From Ahrensia marina (GTDB lineage: Bacteria > Pseudomonadota > Alphaproteobacteria > Rhizobiales > Rhizobiaceae): a stretch of 64,000 nucleotides of DNA. This document shows, one piece after another, positions 1-9,632 of the stretch (position 1 is the stretch's first letter; each line of letters begins with the position of its first letter). The notes under the pieces are model-generated. The model searched no databases. It saw only the letters and a program-made list of their open reading frames with translations, and was not told the DNA's origin. The DNA lies in NCBI RefSeq assembly GCF_001293565.1, contig NZ_JXMU01000013.1, positions 1-64,000 of the forward strand, in the 5' to 3' direction. The translations under genes were made by a program, and so were the position numbers.

Positions 1-37
1 TGAGCGTGGATGCGATTCAGTGAAAAGCTGGCACGCT

Positions 38-772
38 CTAAGGCGTGTCTCGGCGTAAAGGCTTGAACGAATACCGGTGTATACGCTTGATGCCACCATC
101 TAATGCGATTTTCGCGCGGTGCTGCGCAGAGCCATATCCCATGTGTTTTTCCAAGCCATAGCCTTCATTCTCATGGCCAGTCTGTGCCATCATCCGGTCA
201 CGTGTAACTTTCGCAATGATAGCGGCTGCTGCAATCGACATGCTGCGCCCGTCGCCCTTCACGATTGCCTTGGCTTGCATTTGAGGTGGCAAGGCAGGGG
301 GTATGTCGCGCCCGTCCGCAAGGACAAAATCAGGAATAATAGAAAGCCGCACGATGGAGCGGCGCATGGCCTCCAAGCTAGCTTTGCGGATATCTGTCCG
401 GTCAATTGTTTCAGCGCAGATCGATGTAACAGACACCGCAAGGGCCGTTTCCATTACAGCATCATAAAGGGCATCGCGCTTTGCGATGCTCAGCTTTTTT
501 GAATCATTCAGCCCGTCTATTTTCGCATTAAGCGGTAATATGACGGCGGCTGCAACAACCGGACCGGCCAGCGGCCCGCGTCCGGCTTCATCTGTTCCGG
601 CGATAAAATTAAAACCCTGATCAACCAAATAAGCTTCAAACTGATAATCCGGGACTGTTTTGCTATCGAAAGGAAAATTTGGAAAAGGTTCATTGACACC
701 TTGGGTTGTTTGAAAAAGGGGCAGAGAGCCGGCGTCGCGTTTGTTCATCTTCATGATGATCTGGCTTGGCAT
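38..772 (-). CDS. rnhB: Ribonuclease HII
   Basis: RNase HII cuts the RNA strand of RNA-DNA hybrids and removes single ribonucleotides misincorporated in DNA. The protein shows the family signature GTDEAGRGPLAGP (catalytic Asp and Glu), then NDSKKL, then LADG, and the C-terminal KGDGRSMSIAAAAIIAKVTRD region that brings the last catalytic Asp. About 40 residues precede the catalytic core, longer than in E. coli. I chose the ATG at 772 because GAGAG lies about 9 nt upstream. An in-frame TTG at 799 and ATGs at 754 and 748 are alternatives. It lies downstream of the PA0069 gene on the same strand, with a 163-nt gap. The function is certain; only the start is open. Confidence 0.95.
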   Translation of the reverse strand: MPSQIIMKMNKRDAGSLPLFQTTQGVNEPFPNFPFDSKTVPDYQFEAYLVDQGFNFIAGTDEAGRGPLAGPVVAAAVILPLNAKIDGLNDSKKLSIAKRDALYDAVMETALAVSVTSICAETIDRTDIRKASLEAMRRSIVRLSIIPDFVLADGRDIPPALPPQMQAKAIVKGDGRSMSIAAAAIIAKVTRDRMMAQTGHENEGYGLEKHMGYGSAQHRAKIALDGGIKRIHRYSFKPLRRDTP

Positions 773-935
773 GACAGCCAGCTCTCTGCAAGTGTCCAAT
801 CAATGTATTCGCTTGAAACCAGTGGATCGGGATAATCAAGCTCAGCGACGAAGTGGGGCATCGCAGGCAAACAGGGATTGGACACCAACCGCACAGCATC
901 TCAGGGGGGAGAAAAACTGCGCAGATATGGTGGTG

Positions 936-2114
936 CTACAAAAGCTCCAACTGCTCTTGATCTGGCTTAGGCTGGATAAAAAGATCAGTGTTTAATTTAT
1001 ACCGGCTCGTATTCATGCCAAGGCGCTTACATGTCATCTCGACACGTCTGGAAATTTGCCAGGCATAGGGGCCGGTACCGCGCATCCGCTTGCCCCAATC
1101 GGCGTCATAATCCTTGCCGCCCCGCATTGAGCGGATGAGGGACATAATGTGCCGATAACGCTCCGGATAATGGCGTAAAAGCCACTCTTTAAAGATGGGC
1201 GCAACTTCCAGAGGTAGCCGCAGCAATACATAGCCTGCTTCGCGCGCACCGGCAGCATAGGCGCTGTCTAAAATACGCTCCAGCTCATAGTCATTAAGCC
1301 CGGGAATGATGGGCGCCACCATGACAGAAGTTGGAATGTTCGCCTCGGATAATTGCTTGATTGCCTCAAGGCGCTTGGACGGCGTTGAACAGCGCGGCTC
1401 CATTGTCCGTGCTAAAGTGCGGTCAAGCGTGGTGACAGAAAGGGCCACTTTAGCCAAACCTTTTTGAGCCATGCGCGACAGAATGTCGATGTCACGTGTC
1501 ACAAGCGCAGATTTGGTCACAATGCCCACAGGATGATTGTATTTCTCCAGCACTTCCAGAATTGAACGCATGATAAGCCAGTCACGCTCAATCGGCTGGT
1601 AGGGATCCGTATTCGTTCCGATAGCAATCGGTTTGACCTTATAGCCGGGGCGCGTAATCTCGCGTTCAAGCAGTTTTGCCGCATCGGGCTTGGCAAAAAG
1701 TTTGCTCTCGAAATCAAGACCGGCTGACAATCCTTGATAGGCATGGCTCGGCCGCGCGAAGCAATATACGCATCCGTGCTCACAGCCGCGATAGGGATTG
1801 ATAGACTTATCAAAGGAAATATCCGGTGATGTATTCTTGGTTATAATCGTGCGGGCGCGTTCAACCGCAATCTCGGTCTTGAAAGGCGGAAGATCATCAA
1901 TTGTCTGCCAGCCATCATCAATGTCTGTACGTGAAAATGCTTCAAAACGGCCTGACGGATTAATGGAGGAGCCGCGTCCGCGTGAACGGCGTTCATGAAC
2001 GCGCAGGCTTGCCTCTGCAATCAGGCCATTGGCGAGTTCGGTTCCGGCTTCTCCTGAACGGCTAAATGCAGCTTTGTCTGCCAATTTGATAGAATCCAAT
2101 AATGTGTACTTCAT
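936..2114 (-). CDS. PA0069 family radical SAM protein
   Basis: A radical S-adenosylmethionine enzyme of the SplB-related PA0069 group, whose substrate is not known. The cluster motif is CEHGCVYC (C111, C115, C118), which holds the 4Fe-4S cluster that cleaves SAM. It is followed by the FARPSHAYQG segment typical of this group and by the GTNTDPYQPIE stretch, which matches the SAM-binding part of the barrel. The length of 392 residues suits the family. An upstream reading frame runs to 2192, but the ATG at 2114 has GGAAAA just ahead of it and begins the conserved part, so I start there. It is divergent from the glycosyltransferase gene; their promoters must share the roughly 120-nt gap. Family is certain, reaction unknown. 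Confidence 0.9.
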   Translation of the reverse strand: MKYTLLDSIKLADKAAFSRSGEAGTELANGLIAEASLRVHERRSRGRGSSINPSGRFEAFSRTDIDDGWQTIDDLPPFKTEIAVERARTIITKNTSPDISFDKSINPYRGCEHGCVYCFARPSHAYQGLSAGLDFESKLFAKPDAAKLLEREITRPGYKVKPIAIGTNTDPYQPIERDWLIMRSILEVLEKYNHPVGIVTKSALVTRDIDILSRMAQKGLAKVALSVTTLDRTLARTMEPRCSTPSKRLEAIKQLSEANIPTSVMVAPIIPGLNDYELERILDSAYAAGAREAGYVLLRLPLEVAPIFKEWLLRHYPERYRHIMSLIRSMRGGKDYDADWGKRMRGTGPYAWQISRRVEMTCKRLGMNTSRYKLNTDLFIQPKPDQEQLELL

Positions 2115-2236
2115 GATTTTTCCAATCGTGAAACCGATTCTGTTGTTTGATGACAATATTCCTATCATAAAAATAGAACATAACAAGAACATATTTGCGT
2201 TTTGCGTTGCAGCACAACATGCATTATTAAGTGCGC

Positions 2237-2749
2237 ATGATTACGGTAATTGTGACAGTCAAACAGAGCGATACCCAGCAGCTGGCTCAAACACTTGAGA
2301 ACCTGGTTTCTTATGCGGTGGAAGGGTTTGTGCAGGAAGTCGTGGTTCTGCATTCAGGGCTTGATGAAACAACGCGCTATTTGGCCGAAGAGGCCGGTTG
2401 CAACCTTGTTGAAGATGCCAACGATATTCAATCGGTCTGCGCAAATGCGCGCGGTGATTGGCTATTGTTTATGGAGGCAGGTGCAACGCTTGCAAGCGGC
2501 TGGGCCGATATAGTCAATGCCCATGCGAACGCCGATGGCGGGGCGGCATCATTTCGACTTTCGGTAAGCAAGGCGCGCCCGTTGTGGCAAAGGTTTCTGG
2601 CACCGCAGATATTCAAACAGCCGCTCGCGCGCGGTCTTCTCATATCGAAGCGCCAGGTACGCGCGAATTCAAAAAAGCAGAAAACGCCGGTTGAACTTGT
2701 GCGCGGGCTTGCGGTCAAACGCTTACGGGCAAAAATAATTCCTGCTTAA
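2237..2749 (+). CDS. Small glycosyltransferase family 2-like protein
   Basis: A 170-residue protein that begins MITVIVTVKQSD and matches the N-terminal nucleotide-sugar fold of GT-A glycosyltransferases. The segment RGDWLLFMEAGATLASGW has the form of the region that usually carries the DxD motif, but the acidic pair is replaced here by MEAG, so activity is doubtful. There is no acceptor domain, and the chain stops at about half of normal GT2 length, with a basic C-terminus (SKKQKTPVELVRGLAVKRLRAK). A gene like this next to moaB and the PA0069 gene occurs in rhizobia (from memory), so the short form is probably native, not a truncation. A GTG 6 nt upstream is an alternative start. It is convergent with moaB, with only 4 nt between. 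Confidence 0.7.
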   Translation: MITVIVTVKQSDTQQLAQTLENLVSYAVEGFVQEVVVLHSGLDETTRYLAEEAGCNLVEDANDIQSVCANARGDWLLFMEAGATLASGWADIVNAHANADGGAASFRLSVSKARPLWQRFLAPQIFKQPLARGLLISKRQVRANSKKQKTPVELVRGLAVKRLRAKIIPA

Positions 2750-2753
2750 CAAG

Positions 2754-3311
2754 CTAGGCGGACTTGTTTGCTCCCCGTTTAAAATGTTCGTCCAATCGCG
2801 GCATGATTTCCACGAAGTTGCAGGGCATGTGCCTGTAATCAAGCTGATGCTTTAAGATGCCATCCCAACCATCTTTGCAGGCACCGGGAGAGCCGGGCAA
2901 AACAAACACAAAGGTCTGGTTGATTAAGCCAGCCGTTGCGCGTGACTGAATGGTCGAGGTGCCGATCTTTTCGGCTGAAATTTTGTGAAACATGATCGAA
3001 AAGCCGTCCATCCGTTTTTCAAACAGTGGTTCGAGAGCATCGGGCGTAACGTCACGTCCAGTAAAGCCGGTACCGCCGGTCGTTATCACCACATCGATGT
3101 CTTCCTGTTTTGACCATTGAATAACCTGATCGACAATGTCGGCTGTCTCGTCGCGGCAGATGGTGCGTGCAGCCAAAATATGACCTGCCTCTTCAATCCG
3201 CTTGGCCAGTGTGTTGCCTGACTTGTCTTCTTCGATAGTACGCGTATCGGACACCGTAAGAACGGCGATACGAACCGGAATAAACGCGCGGCTTTCATCA
3301 ATCCTGCTCAT
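2754..3311 (-). CDS. moaB: Molybdenum cofactor biosynthesis protein B
   Basis: A member of the MogA/MoaB family, which binds molybdopterin and takes part in its adenylation before molybdenum insertion. The signature TTGGTGFTGRDVTPDA is complete, and the N-terminal IAVLTVSDTRTIEEDKSG and C-terminal LPGSPGACKDGWD segments are also conserved. At 185 residues it is of normal length. The ATG at 3311 has AGGGA 6 nt upstream. It follows ispE on the same strand with a 12-nt gap, so the two are probably co-transcribed with the TPR gene upstream. No other molybdenum cofactor genes lie in this window. Confidence 0.95.
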   Translation of the reverse strand: MSRIDESRAFIPVRIAVLTVSDTRTIEEDKSGNTLAKRIEEAGHILAARTICRDETADIVDQVIQWSKQEDIDVVITTGGTGFTGRDVTPDALEPLFEKRMDGFSIMFHKISAEKIGTSTIQSRATAGLINQTFVFVLPGSPGACKDGWDGILKHQLDYRHMPCNFVEIMPRLDEHFKRGANKSA

Positions 3312-3323
3312 TGAAAATCCCTG

Positions 3324-4208
3324 TTATGAAGAAGTGGTACGCGTTGCTTTCACCCACCAGTCGGGCTCTGCCTCGCTGATGGCCTGCGCTGCCGCTCTTG
3401 CGGCAGGAGCGGTGTTGAAGATACCGAAACATGTTGCGCCTGATCCGCTCATTCGGGCTAGAAGGGCGCCTTTATTATACAGTAGATGGAGTGACTTCTG
3501 AATATCCGGGCAAAGCTCAATCGCAGCGTCCTGCAAATCGTTTCTGGTACGCTCTTTGAGGAAAGACACCACTTTCTCTGCCGTATCCGGAATGTCGAAA
3601 ATCGCAGGATTATCTTTGTGCTTCAGTGCGGAGAAAATCTCTGGTGTTGATATGTGCTGCCCGCAATTAACGAGCACCATGTGGAGCGCCGGAAAATTCG
3701 TCAATCGGATAACTTTTTCACCGATGCCCACGGCCCGTAAAGGCGTTTTGAGCATGCACATCGGCACATCGGCTCCCAGTTTTTGTGACAGGGCAATTGG
3801 ACCGCTGTGGTCGGGATCAAAAGGAACCTGCCAGTGCCGGTGCAGTAACATCAACGCTGCGGCAGCGTCAGATGAACCGCCGCCAAGACCTGAAGCTACC
3901 GGTAGCCGTTTTTCTAGGCTGATATGAACCGCAGGCACGGAGATACCCGCTTTAATTGCACCAAGACGCACATGGTCACGTGCTTTGATGACTAAATTAT
4001 CCCTGGCATCCTGATCGCCAAGCTCTGCGCCAAAAGAACCGCTTACACCGAAGCCGTCAACCTGCGATTTGCTGACGATAATCGTATCGAATGTATCAGC
4101 CGTATCGGAAAATACAGCAATGGTATCAAGCAGATGATAGCCATCATCGCGTTGTCCGGTTACGTGCAGTGCGAGGTTAATTTTCGCAGGTGCATTAAGT
4201 AATTGCAT
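3324..4208 (-). CDS. ispE: 4-(cytidine 5'-diphospho)-2-C-methyl-D-erythritol kinase
   Basis: IspE phosphorylates CDP-methylerythritol in the non-mevalonate pathway to isopentenyl diphosphate. The sequence has the GHMP kinase layout: the N-terminal APAKINLALHVTGQRDDGYH motif, the ATP-binding glycine-rich loop LPVASGLGGGSSDAAAAL, and the C-terminal ARMSGSGATCFGIF motif. It is 294 residues, the usual size. It starts 5 nt after the stop of the TPR gene and is followed closely by moaB. A pathway partner, ispH, lies at about 55 kb and a polyprenyl synthase that uses the product lies 2 kb away. Confidence 0.97.
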   Translation of the reverse strand: MQLLNAPAKINLALHVTGQRDDGYHLLDTIAVFSDTADTFDTIIVSKSQVDGFGVSGSFGAELGDQDARDNLVIKARDHVRLGAIKAGISVPAVHISLEKRLPVASGLGGGSSDAAAALMLLHRHWQVPFDPDHSGPIALSQKLGADVPMCMLKTPLRAVGIGEKVIRLTNFPALHMVLVNCGQHISTPEIFSALKHKDNPAIFDIPDTAEKVVSFLKERTRNDLQDAAIELCPDIQKSLHLLYNKGALLARMSGSGATCFGIFNTAPAARAAAQAISEAEPDWWVKATRTTSS

Positions 4209-4213
4209 CTGCT

Positions 4214-6025
4214 TTAGCCGTCATCGGCGGCACTGGAAGCTGCACTGTTATTGCCGGTCGCAGCTTCTGAATCCTTGGCCATATTGTCATCAATGCTTTC
4301 TGCAATGAATTTGGATGCATCACCTTGGTTCGCCGCATTCATCTTCTCGATAACGCGCTTTTTGTCTATATCTTCGCCTTCCATGCCAAGAACCTGGCTC
4401 CATTGATAAATGGCTTCCAGCTTGCGGCCTACACGCCAATAGGCGTCTCCCAAATGATCATTGATCGTGGCATCGCGCGGACGCAAATCGGTTGCGCGTT
4501 CCAACGATTCGACAGCTTTTTCAAAGTCGCCAAGGCGGTAATAGGCCCAGCCCAGAGAATCGGTGATATAGCCATCGCGCGGACGCATTTCGACGGCCTT
4601 CTGGATCATCTCCAAACCTTCATCAAGATTCATATTCATATCCACCCATGAATAGCCGAGATAGTTCAATATATCTGGCTGATTGGGCGAAAGCTCCAGC
4701 GCGTGTAAAAATGTTTCTTCGGCTTTTGGCCATTGTTTTGTGCGTTCGTAGGATATGCCGAGACGGTAGTGCAGGGGCCAGAAACGCGGGTCATCCGCAT
4801 CAAGTTGCGTCAGAGCTTGTTTATAGACGTCGATAGATTCGTCATACCGTTTTTCGGTAGAAAGAACGCCGCCAAGAGCCATATAGCCGGCGTAATCTGA
4901 CGGGTTTTCTTTAACCAGCGTCTTGAGCGTTTTGACGGCTTCTTCGTTCCGGTCAAGCGCCGATAAAGCAAGTCCCTGTTGCAAAGAGGCAGGCCGGAAC
5001 AAAGCTGAACTTTCCGGCACGGATGCATAAAGTTCGATAGCTCTTTCGGTCAGATTTAACCGCTCGGCTATATCACCGAGTTCAAAGAATATTTGCGGCT
5101 CATCCGGCGTCGCAACACGAGCCATTTCCAGATAGATCGTCGCAAATGTTTCTGCGCCTTCCCGGTTTATTGCAGAGGCGAGGTTCAGAAGTATTTCCCC
5201 GACACCTTTAATCGGCGAGTCGATCGTCAATGTTTTAGGATTACTATCTATCGTATCGGCCAGCCGGAGCAGGGGCGGATTGTTGGGCGCAATCGCCAAA
5301 CCGCGTTCAATGGTGGTCCGTGCATCTTCTATATCGCCATTTGCTGCTTGTTTGGCAGCGTAAACCTCGGCAATACGCAGATAGGTCAGAGGAGATGCGT
5401 TGCCGCCATTTGCATCATTCATAGCCTCTTCAAAGCGCTGCATAGTGTCATCGCGACCGGCAGCATTGGCAATAAGCGCCCCATGATAGGCTTTGAAAAT
5501 GTCGAACCAGTCGGGACCGGCTAATTCATCTACGGTTTTGAGCGCAATTTCCGTGTTACCGGCACCTTGAAGTGCCCAGGCGCGCATAATGCCGGTTATA
5601 AGGCGCTCGATATCATTAGCCTGTTTCAAAATTAAAATAGGCTGCGCTTCGTCATAACGGCCTTCACGAATTGCCTGAACGCCCAGAACCAGACGTGCAA
5701 TGCGCTCGACTTCGACTTTATCTTTCAGTTTTTCGGCAAGTGGTATGGCCTGCTCAAATTTACCCGTGTTGATGTAAGCGATCATTAATTCGCGCTGCAA
5801 ATCAACATTTTCAGGGTCGTAGTTTAATGCGTCGGCATAATAAAAAGCCGCAGCTTCAAAATCATATTCTTGCAGCGCGGCCCCGCCTGCTAGAAAAGCA
5901 CCGGCAAATGTTGATGCTGATTTTAGTTCAAGCTCCAGATTTTCTTGCGCAAAGACGGGCGACGCCAATAATGTTGCGCTAAGAAAAGAAGCGACAATAG
6001 ATTTACGCATAGAAAAATGGGCCAT
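4214..6025 (-). CDS. Exported tetratricopeptide repeat protein
   Basis: A protein of about 600 residues with an N-terminal signal peptide (MRKSIVASFLSATLLASPVFAQ, cleavage likely after VFA) followed almost entirely by helical TPR units. Units are clearest at the C-terminal side: the SPLTYLRIAEVYAAKQ, GYMALGGVLSTEKRYDESI, HYRLGISYERTKQWPKAEE, ILNYLGYSWVDMNMNLDEG, ITDSLGWAYYRLGDFEKAV and INDHLGDAYWRVGRKLEAI segments. The tail is acidic and Ser/Ala-rich. TPR scaffolds usually bind other proteins, here on the periplasmic or outer-membrane side. The ATG at 6025 has CAGG upstream; the frame is open to 6070. It heads the apparent TPR-ispE-moaB unit. Partner unknown. Confidence 0.85.
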   Translation of the reverse strand: MAHFSMRKSIVASFLSATLLASPVFAQENLELELKSASTFAGAFLAGGAALQEYDFEAAAFYYADALNYDPENVDLQRELMIAYINTGKFEQAIPLAEKLKDKVEVERIARLVLGVQAIREGRYDEAQPILILKQANDIERLITGIMRAWALQGAGNTEIALKTVDELAGPDWFDIFKAYHGALIANAAGRDDTMQRFEEAMNDANGGNASPLTYLRIAEVYAAKQAANGDIEDARTTIERGLAIAPNNPPLLRLADTIDSNPKTLTIDSPIKGVGEILLNLASAINREGAETFATIYLEMARVATPDEPQIFFELGDIAERLNLTERAIELYASVPESSALFRPASLQQGLALSALDRNEEAVKTLKTLVKENPSDYAGYMALGGVLSTEKRYDESIDVYKQALTQLDADDPRFWPLHYRLGISYERTKQWPKAEETFLHALELSPNQPDILNYLGYSWVDMNMNLDEGLEMIQKAVEMRPRDGYITDSLGWAYYRLGDFEKAVESLERATDLRPRDATINDHLGDAYWRVGRKLEAIYQWSQVLGMEGEDIDKKRVIEKMNAANQGDASKFIAESIDDNMAKDSEAATGNNSAASSAADDG

Positions 6026-6112
6026 TAAAATACCTGATGTGAATCGTTTTGACGAATATAGCACGCACAATGGCCAATTTAAGATGAACCCGCAATGGCA
6101 AGGAATATCAGC

Positions 6113-7126
6113 TTAATTAACGCGCGATATACAAAAATCCACAACATCCAGCATGGCGTTTTTCATTTTGGAATCTTTAAACGGGCCGAGCGCATCACGG
6201 GCAATCGCACCAAAGTGCTTCGCGCGTGTAATTGTATCGGCTAATGCACCATGTTTGGACATGAGCGCACGGGCATGTTCCAATCGCTCATCTGTATTGT
6301 TGTCGCCTTCAAGGCTTTCACGCCAGAACGTTCGTTCTTCATCATTGCCGCGGCGATAAGCCAAAAGGACGGGCAGCGTGATTTTTCCTTCGCGGAAATC
6401 ATCGCCGACATTTTTACCCAAATCTTTGGCATTGCCGCCATAGTCCAGAACATCATCGACAAGCTGGAAAGCAAGACCGAGATTTGTGCCGTAGGATTTA
6501 AGTGCCGCACGCTCATCTTTTGCAGATCCGGCAATAATAGGCCCGACTTCAGCAGCGGCGGAGAACAAAGCGGCTGTTTTAGCGTTAATAACGGCGAGAT
6601 ATTCGTCTTCGGTTGTGCCGAGGTTCTTTGCAGCAGCAAGCTGCATCACTTCGCCTTCAGCAATAATGGAGGCGGCTGTCGAGAGGACGTCCAGCGCTTC
6701 CATCGAGCCGACTTCAACCATCATTTTAAATGCCTGCCCAAGCAAGAAATCGCCAACCAGTACAGATGCCTGATTGCCCCATATCATACGGGCTGTGGGT
6801 TTGGACCGGCGACGGTCACTTTCATCAACCACATCATCATGAAGCAACGTTGCGGTGTGCATAAATTCAACACTGGTTGCCAGTTTGACATCCCCGTCGC
6901 CTTTGTACCCGCACAAATCAGCAGCGGCTAAAGTCAACATTGGGCGCAGGCGCTTGCCGCCTGAAGAAATCAAATGACGCGCAACTTCCGGTATCATTTC
7001 GACATCGGAACCGGCCTTGGACAGAATAAGCTCATTTACGCTGTTCATGCCATCGGCGCAAAGCTCCGTCAGTGCAGAAATGCCATTGCTTTTACGTGTC
7101 TCATTGAGTGATACGACAACGCCCAA
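6113..7126 (-). CDS. Polyprenyl (octa-/decaprenyl) diphosphate synthase
   Basis: A trans-prenyltransferase that makes the long isoprenoid tail of ubiquinone from farnesyl or geranyl precursors and IPP. Both aspartate-rich motifs are intact: LLHDDVVDESD (D97, D98, D101) and FQLVDDVLDYGG (D224, D225, D228), along with the GGKRLRPML substrate-binding segment. I start at a TTG at 7126 because a perfect AAAGGAG lies 7 nt upstream and the resulting 337 residues match relatives; the frame is open to 7216. Chain length (C40 or C50) cannot be read by eye. Alphaproteobacteria commonly make Q10. The ubiA product encoded at 9.6 kb would attach the chain to 4-hydroxybenzoate. Confidence 0.92.
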   Translation of the reverse strand: MGVVVSLNETRKSNGISALTELCADGMNSVNELILSKAGSDVEMIPEVARHLISSGGKRLRPMLTLAAADLCGYKGDGDVKLATSVEFMHTATLLHDDVVDESDRRRSKPTARMIWGNQASVLVGDFLLGQAFKMMVEVGSMEALDVLSTAASIIAEGEVMQLAAAKNLGTTEDEYLAVINAKTAALFSAAAEVGPIIAGSAKDERAALKSYGTNLGLAFQLVDDVLDYGGNAKDLGKNVGDDFREGKITLPVLLAYRRGNDEERTFWRESLEGDNNTDERLEHARALMSKHGALADTITRAKHFGAIARDALGPFKDSKMKNAMLDVVDFCISRVN

Positions 7127-7133
7127 TATATTT

Positions 7134-7140
7134 CTCCTTT
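7134..7140 (-). promoter_or_regulatory. Ribosome binding site that fixes the TTG start of the polyprenyl synthase
   Basis: On the minus strand the sequence reads AAAGGAG, then 7 nt, then TTG. The match to the anti-Shine-Dalgarno sequence is perfect over seven bases, and no ATG or GTG lies at a suitable distance, so this site decides the start codon. Confidence 0.8.
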
Positions 7141-7272
7141 GTTGCCGGACCACTTTAAAAACTTGCGCGCTGCGGGGCAAGTGGCGAATTGGCGCGGCAG
7201 GCAATTGGTCAAACACAAAAGTTAGAAATATGTGATCTGTTGTGTTTTGCAGTTGGGTAAAAACATGCCTAT

Positions 7273-7509
7273 ATGATTGCGATGAAAGAACTGCTTCGAT
7301 CCAACAACATGATTACGCTTTCCTTCGTTCAATCGCTGATGCGTGATGCCGGCATTGAATGTTTGTGGGCCGATCAAAATATGAGTACCCTTGAAGGGTC
7401 TGTGGGCGCTATTCCGCAGCGCATTCTTGTGGATGCGGCTAAACTGGAAGAAGCACGGCAGATTATCGTTGAGGTCGGCTTGGAAAAAGAGTTGCGGGAT
7501 GACGCTTAA
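7273..7509 (+). CDS. DUF2007 domain-containing small protein
   Basis: A 78-residue soluble protein of the DUF2007 (PF09413) family, described as a putative signal-transducing domain with no proven role. Typical features are MTLSFVQSLM-like N-terminal helices, the CLWADQNMSTLEG strand and the IPQRILVDAAKLEEARQII ending. An internal ATG at 7282 (MKELLR) fits relatives slightly better as the start; neither has a strong ribosome binding site. Its stop overlaps the start of the next gene by one base (TAATG), so translation is coupled to the tRNA methyltransferase. It is divergent from the polyprenyl synthase gene, with a shared promoter region of about 145 nt. Confidence 0.85.
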   Translation: MIAMKELLRSNNMITLSFVQSLMRDAGIECLWADQNMSTLEGSVGAIPQRILVDAAKLEEARQIIVEVGLEKELRDDA

Positions 7510-8273
7510 TGGCCGCGACTGAGCTGACAACGGACACATTTCACCGTGGAAAATTTACATTGGTGCAACCTCAAAAAGGCGGTCACCGTGCAGGCATCGA
7601 TGCGATGCTTCTTGCCGCTTGCGTTGCTGGTGGCTTTGACGGGCAGCTAGCCGACCTTGGTGCGGGTGCCGGTGCAGGTGCTTTGGCCGTTTTAAGCCGC
7701 TGCCCGCAGGCAAGTGCCTCTCTATTTGAAATATCTGACGCGATGCTGGATTGCGCGAATAGAACACTGGCCCACAGCGACAATGAAACTTTCGCGTCCC
7801 GGGCAAGAATATGCAAAGCCGATATCACCGCCAATGGAGAGGTTCGCTCGCGCTGCGGACTTGAGCAGAACAGCTTTGACTGGGTGATCGCAAACCCGCC
7901 ATTCAATGATAAAGATGATCGCCGGTCTCCCCACAGTGAACGTTCATTTGCCCATGTGATGGATGGAAAGACGATTGAGCTTTGGTCACGCACAGCTGCT
8001 TCCATTGCAAAGCCCGGCGGCTATTTTTCAATGATTGTACGCCCGCAATCCATAGGTGAAATTCTGGCAGGGTTTATGGGGCGTTTCGGTGCCTTGCGCA
8101 TAACGCCTGTTCATGCACGCGCTGATGAAGATGCAATTCGCATTTTAGTGACGGGCAAAAAAGGCTCGAAACAAAAACTGGAAATGAGTGCGCCGCTTGT
8201 TCTGCATGAAAATGACGGGCGCGGCTTTACGCGCCGCGCCGATGCGTTGATCAATGGATTGGCGTCTCTTTAA
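7509..8273 (+). CDS. tRNA1(Val) (adenine(37)-N6)-methyltransferase family protein
   Basis: A class I SAM-dependent methyltransferase of the TrmN6/YfiC type, which in E. coli methylates A37 of tRNA1(Val). The SAM loop is [13 protein letters not shown] (about residues 48-60) and the catalytic motif for exocyclic amines is NPPF (residues 129-132). The N-terminal region ([22 protein letters not shown]) is also typical of the group. At 254 residues it is close to normal length. It overlaps the DUF2007 gene by one base and its 3' end overlaps the convergent purD gene by four bases. The tRNA target is inferred from family, not proven. Confidence 0.85.
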   Translation: MAATELTTDTFHRGKFTLVQPQKGGHRAGIDAMLLAACVAGGFDGQLADLGAGAGAGALAVLSRCPQASASLFEISDAMLDCANRTLAHSDNETFASRARICKADITANGEVRSRCGLEQNSFDWVIANPPFNDKDDRRSPHSERSFAHVMDGKTIELWSRTAASIAKPGGYFSMIVRPQSIGEILAGFMGRFGALRITPVHARADEDAIRILVTGKKGSKQKLEMSAPLVLHENDGRGFTRRADALINGLASL

Positions 8274-9529
8274 ACCGCGCGCCAGCCAATATCACTGCGA
8301 TAAAAGCCTTCCGGCCATTGAACGGCTTTAACCCCTTCATAGGCTTTATTCTGCGCTTCTTTTACGGTGTTGCCTGAGCCGCAAACGGCTAAAACACGCC
8401 CGCCATTGGCGATCAACTTGCCATCTTTCAAAGCTGTCCCTGCATGAAACACGGTCACATCTTTAATGGCAGCCACTGCCTCAAGATCTATTTGCGATCC
8501 TTTTTCCGGTGTGGCGGGATAATTGGGCGCACACATGACCACTGTGAGCGCCGTTTTGTCGCTCCACTTCAGGTTTATATCTGACAAATCGCCTTCCGCT
8601 GATGCCTTGAGGAGTGGAAGCAGGTCGCTTTCAAGACGCAGCATCAATACTTCGCATTCCGGGTCACCGAAGCGAACATTATATTCAATCAGTTTTGGGC
8701 CGTCTTTGGTCACCATGATACCGCAGAATAATACACCTGAAAAAGGGTGCCCCATTTCGGCCATACCGCGCATGGTCGGCTCGATAATTCTTGCCATGAC
8801 GTCGGCCTGCATCGCAGCGTCAAAAAGCGGAGCAGGGGAGTAAGCGCCCATACCGCCGGTATTCGGGCCGGTGTCACCCTCGCCAACGCGCTTGTGATCT
8901 TGCGCCGAAGTCAGCGGGACCGCATTTTTACCGTCACAAAGACAGAAGAAACTGACTTCCGGTCCCTCAAGATACTCCTCGACAACAACCTCTGCGCCCG
9001 CTTCGCCAAAAGCGCCTTCAAAGCAATCTTCAATAGCGTCCATCGCTTCGCTCATTGTCATGGCAACGGTTACGCCTTTGCCTGCCGCCAGACCGTCTGC
9101 TTTGATAACGATTGGCGTGCCTTGCGCACGAATATAGGCTTTAGCCTTTGGTGCGTTGTTAAATCGCTGATAGGCCGCTGTCGGGATGTCGTATTTGGCG
9201 CAAAGATCTTTGGTAAAGCCCTTGGATCCTTCAAGCTGCGATGCGGCTTGCGAAGGGCCAAATACGGCGATATCTGCGGCGCGCAAACTATCGGCGATAC
9301 CATCAACCAATGGCGCTTCCGGCCCGACAACAACCAGCGTTACATTTTGCAGGCGGCAGAAATCAATAACAGCCTGATGGTTTTGAAGGTCCAGCACAAC
9401 ATTCGTTGCCACATCGCTGATGCCGGGATTGCCGGGCGCGCAAAACAGCGTCTTAAGCAGGGGCGATTGTGCGAGCTTCCATGCCAAGGCATGTTCGCGG
9501 CCGCCGGAACCGATCAAAAGCACATTCAT
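8270..9529 (-). CDS. purD: Phosphoribosylamine-glycine ligase (GARS)
   Basis: PurD joins phosphoribosylamine and glycine using ATP, the second step of purine synthesis. The N-terminus [19 protein letters not shown] is diagnostic; the ATP-grasp core shows [14 protein letters not shown] and [15 protein letters not shown], and the metal-binding [13 protein letters not shown] segment is intact. I start at the ATG at 9529, which has GGAGAG 5 nt upstream; an ATG directly before it is too close to that site, and the open frame to 9628 overlaps the promoter of ubiA. The length is 419 residues. Its 3' end overlaps the tail of the tRNA methyltransferase gene by four bases. Confidence 0.97.
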   Translation of the reverse strand: MNVLLIGSGGREHALAWKLAQSPLLKTLFCAPGNPGISDVATNVVLDLQNHQAVIDFCRLQNVTLVVVGPEAPLVDGIADSLRAADIAVFGPSQAASQLEGSKGFTKDLCAKYDIPTAAYQRFNNAPKAKAYIRAQGTPIVIKADGLAAGKGVTVAMTMSEAMDAIEDCFEGAFGEAGAEVVVEEYLEGPEVSFFCLCDGKNAVPLTSAQDHKRVGEGDTGPNTGGMGAYSPAPLFDAAMQADVMARIIEPTMRGMAEMGHPFSGVLFCGIMVTKDGPKLIEYNVRFGDPECEVLMLRLESDLLPLLKASAEGDLSDINLKWSDKTALTVVMCAPNYPATPEKGSQIDLEAVAAIKDVTVFHAGTALKDGKLIANGGRVLAVCGSGNTVKEAQNKAYEGVKAVQWPEGFYRSDIGWRAV

Positions 9530-9632
9530 CATCACTCTCCTGTATCTTACGGTCTGGCTAAGCGTTGCCGTGACGCAGGTCAATATCTCAGGTGCCACTT
9601 GACCTTTTGTCCACGCTTTGTAACTCAAGATT

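Noticed and set aside
6251-6931. 226-residue open frame antisense to the polyprenyl diphosphate synthase
   Set aside because: The opposite strand encodes both Asp-rich motifs of a certain enzyme. The antisense product has no recognisable feature.
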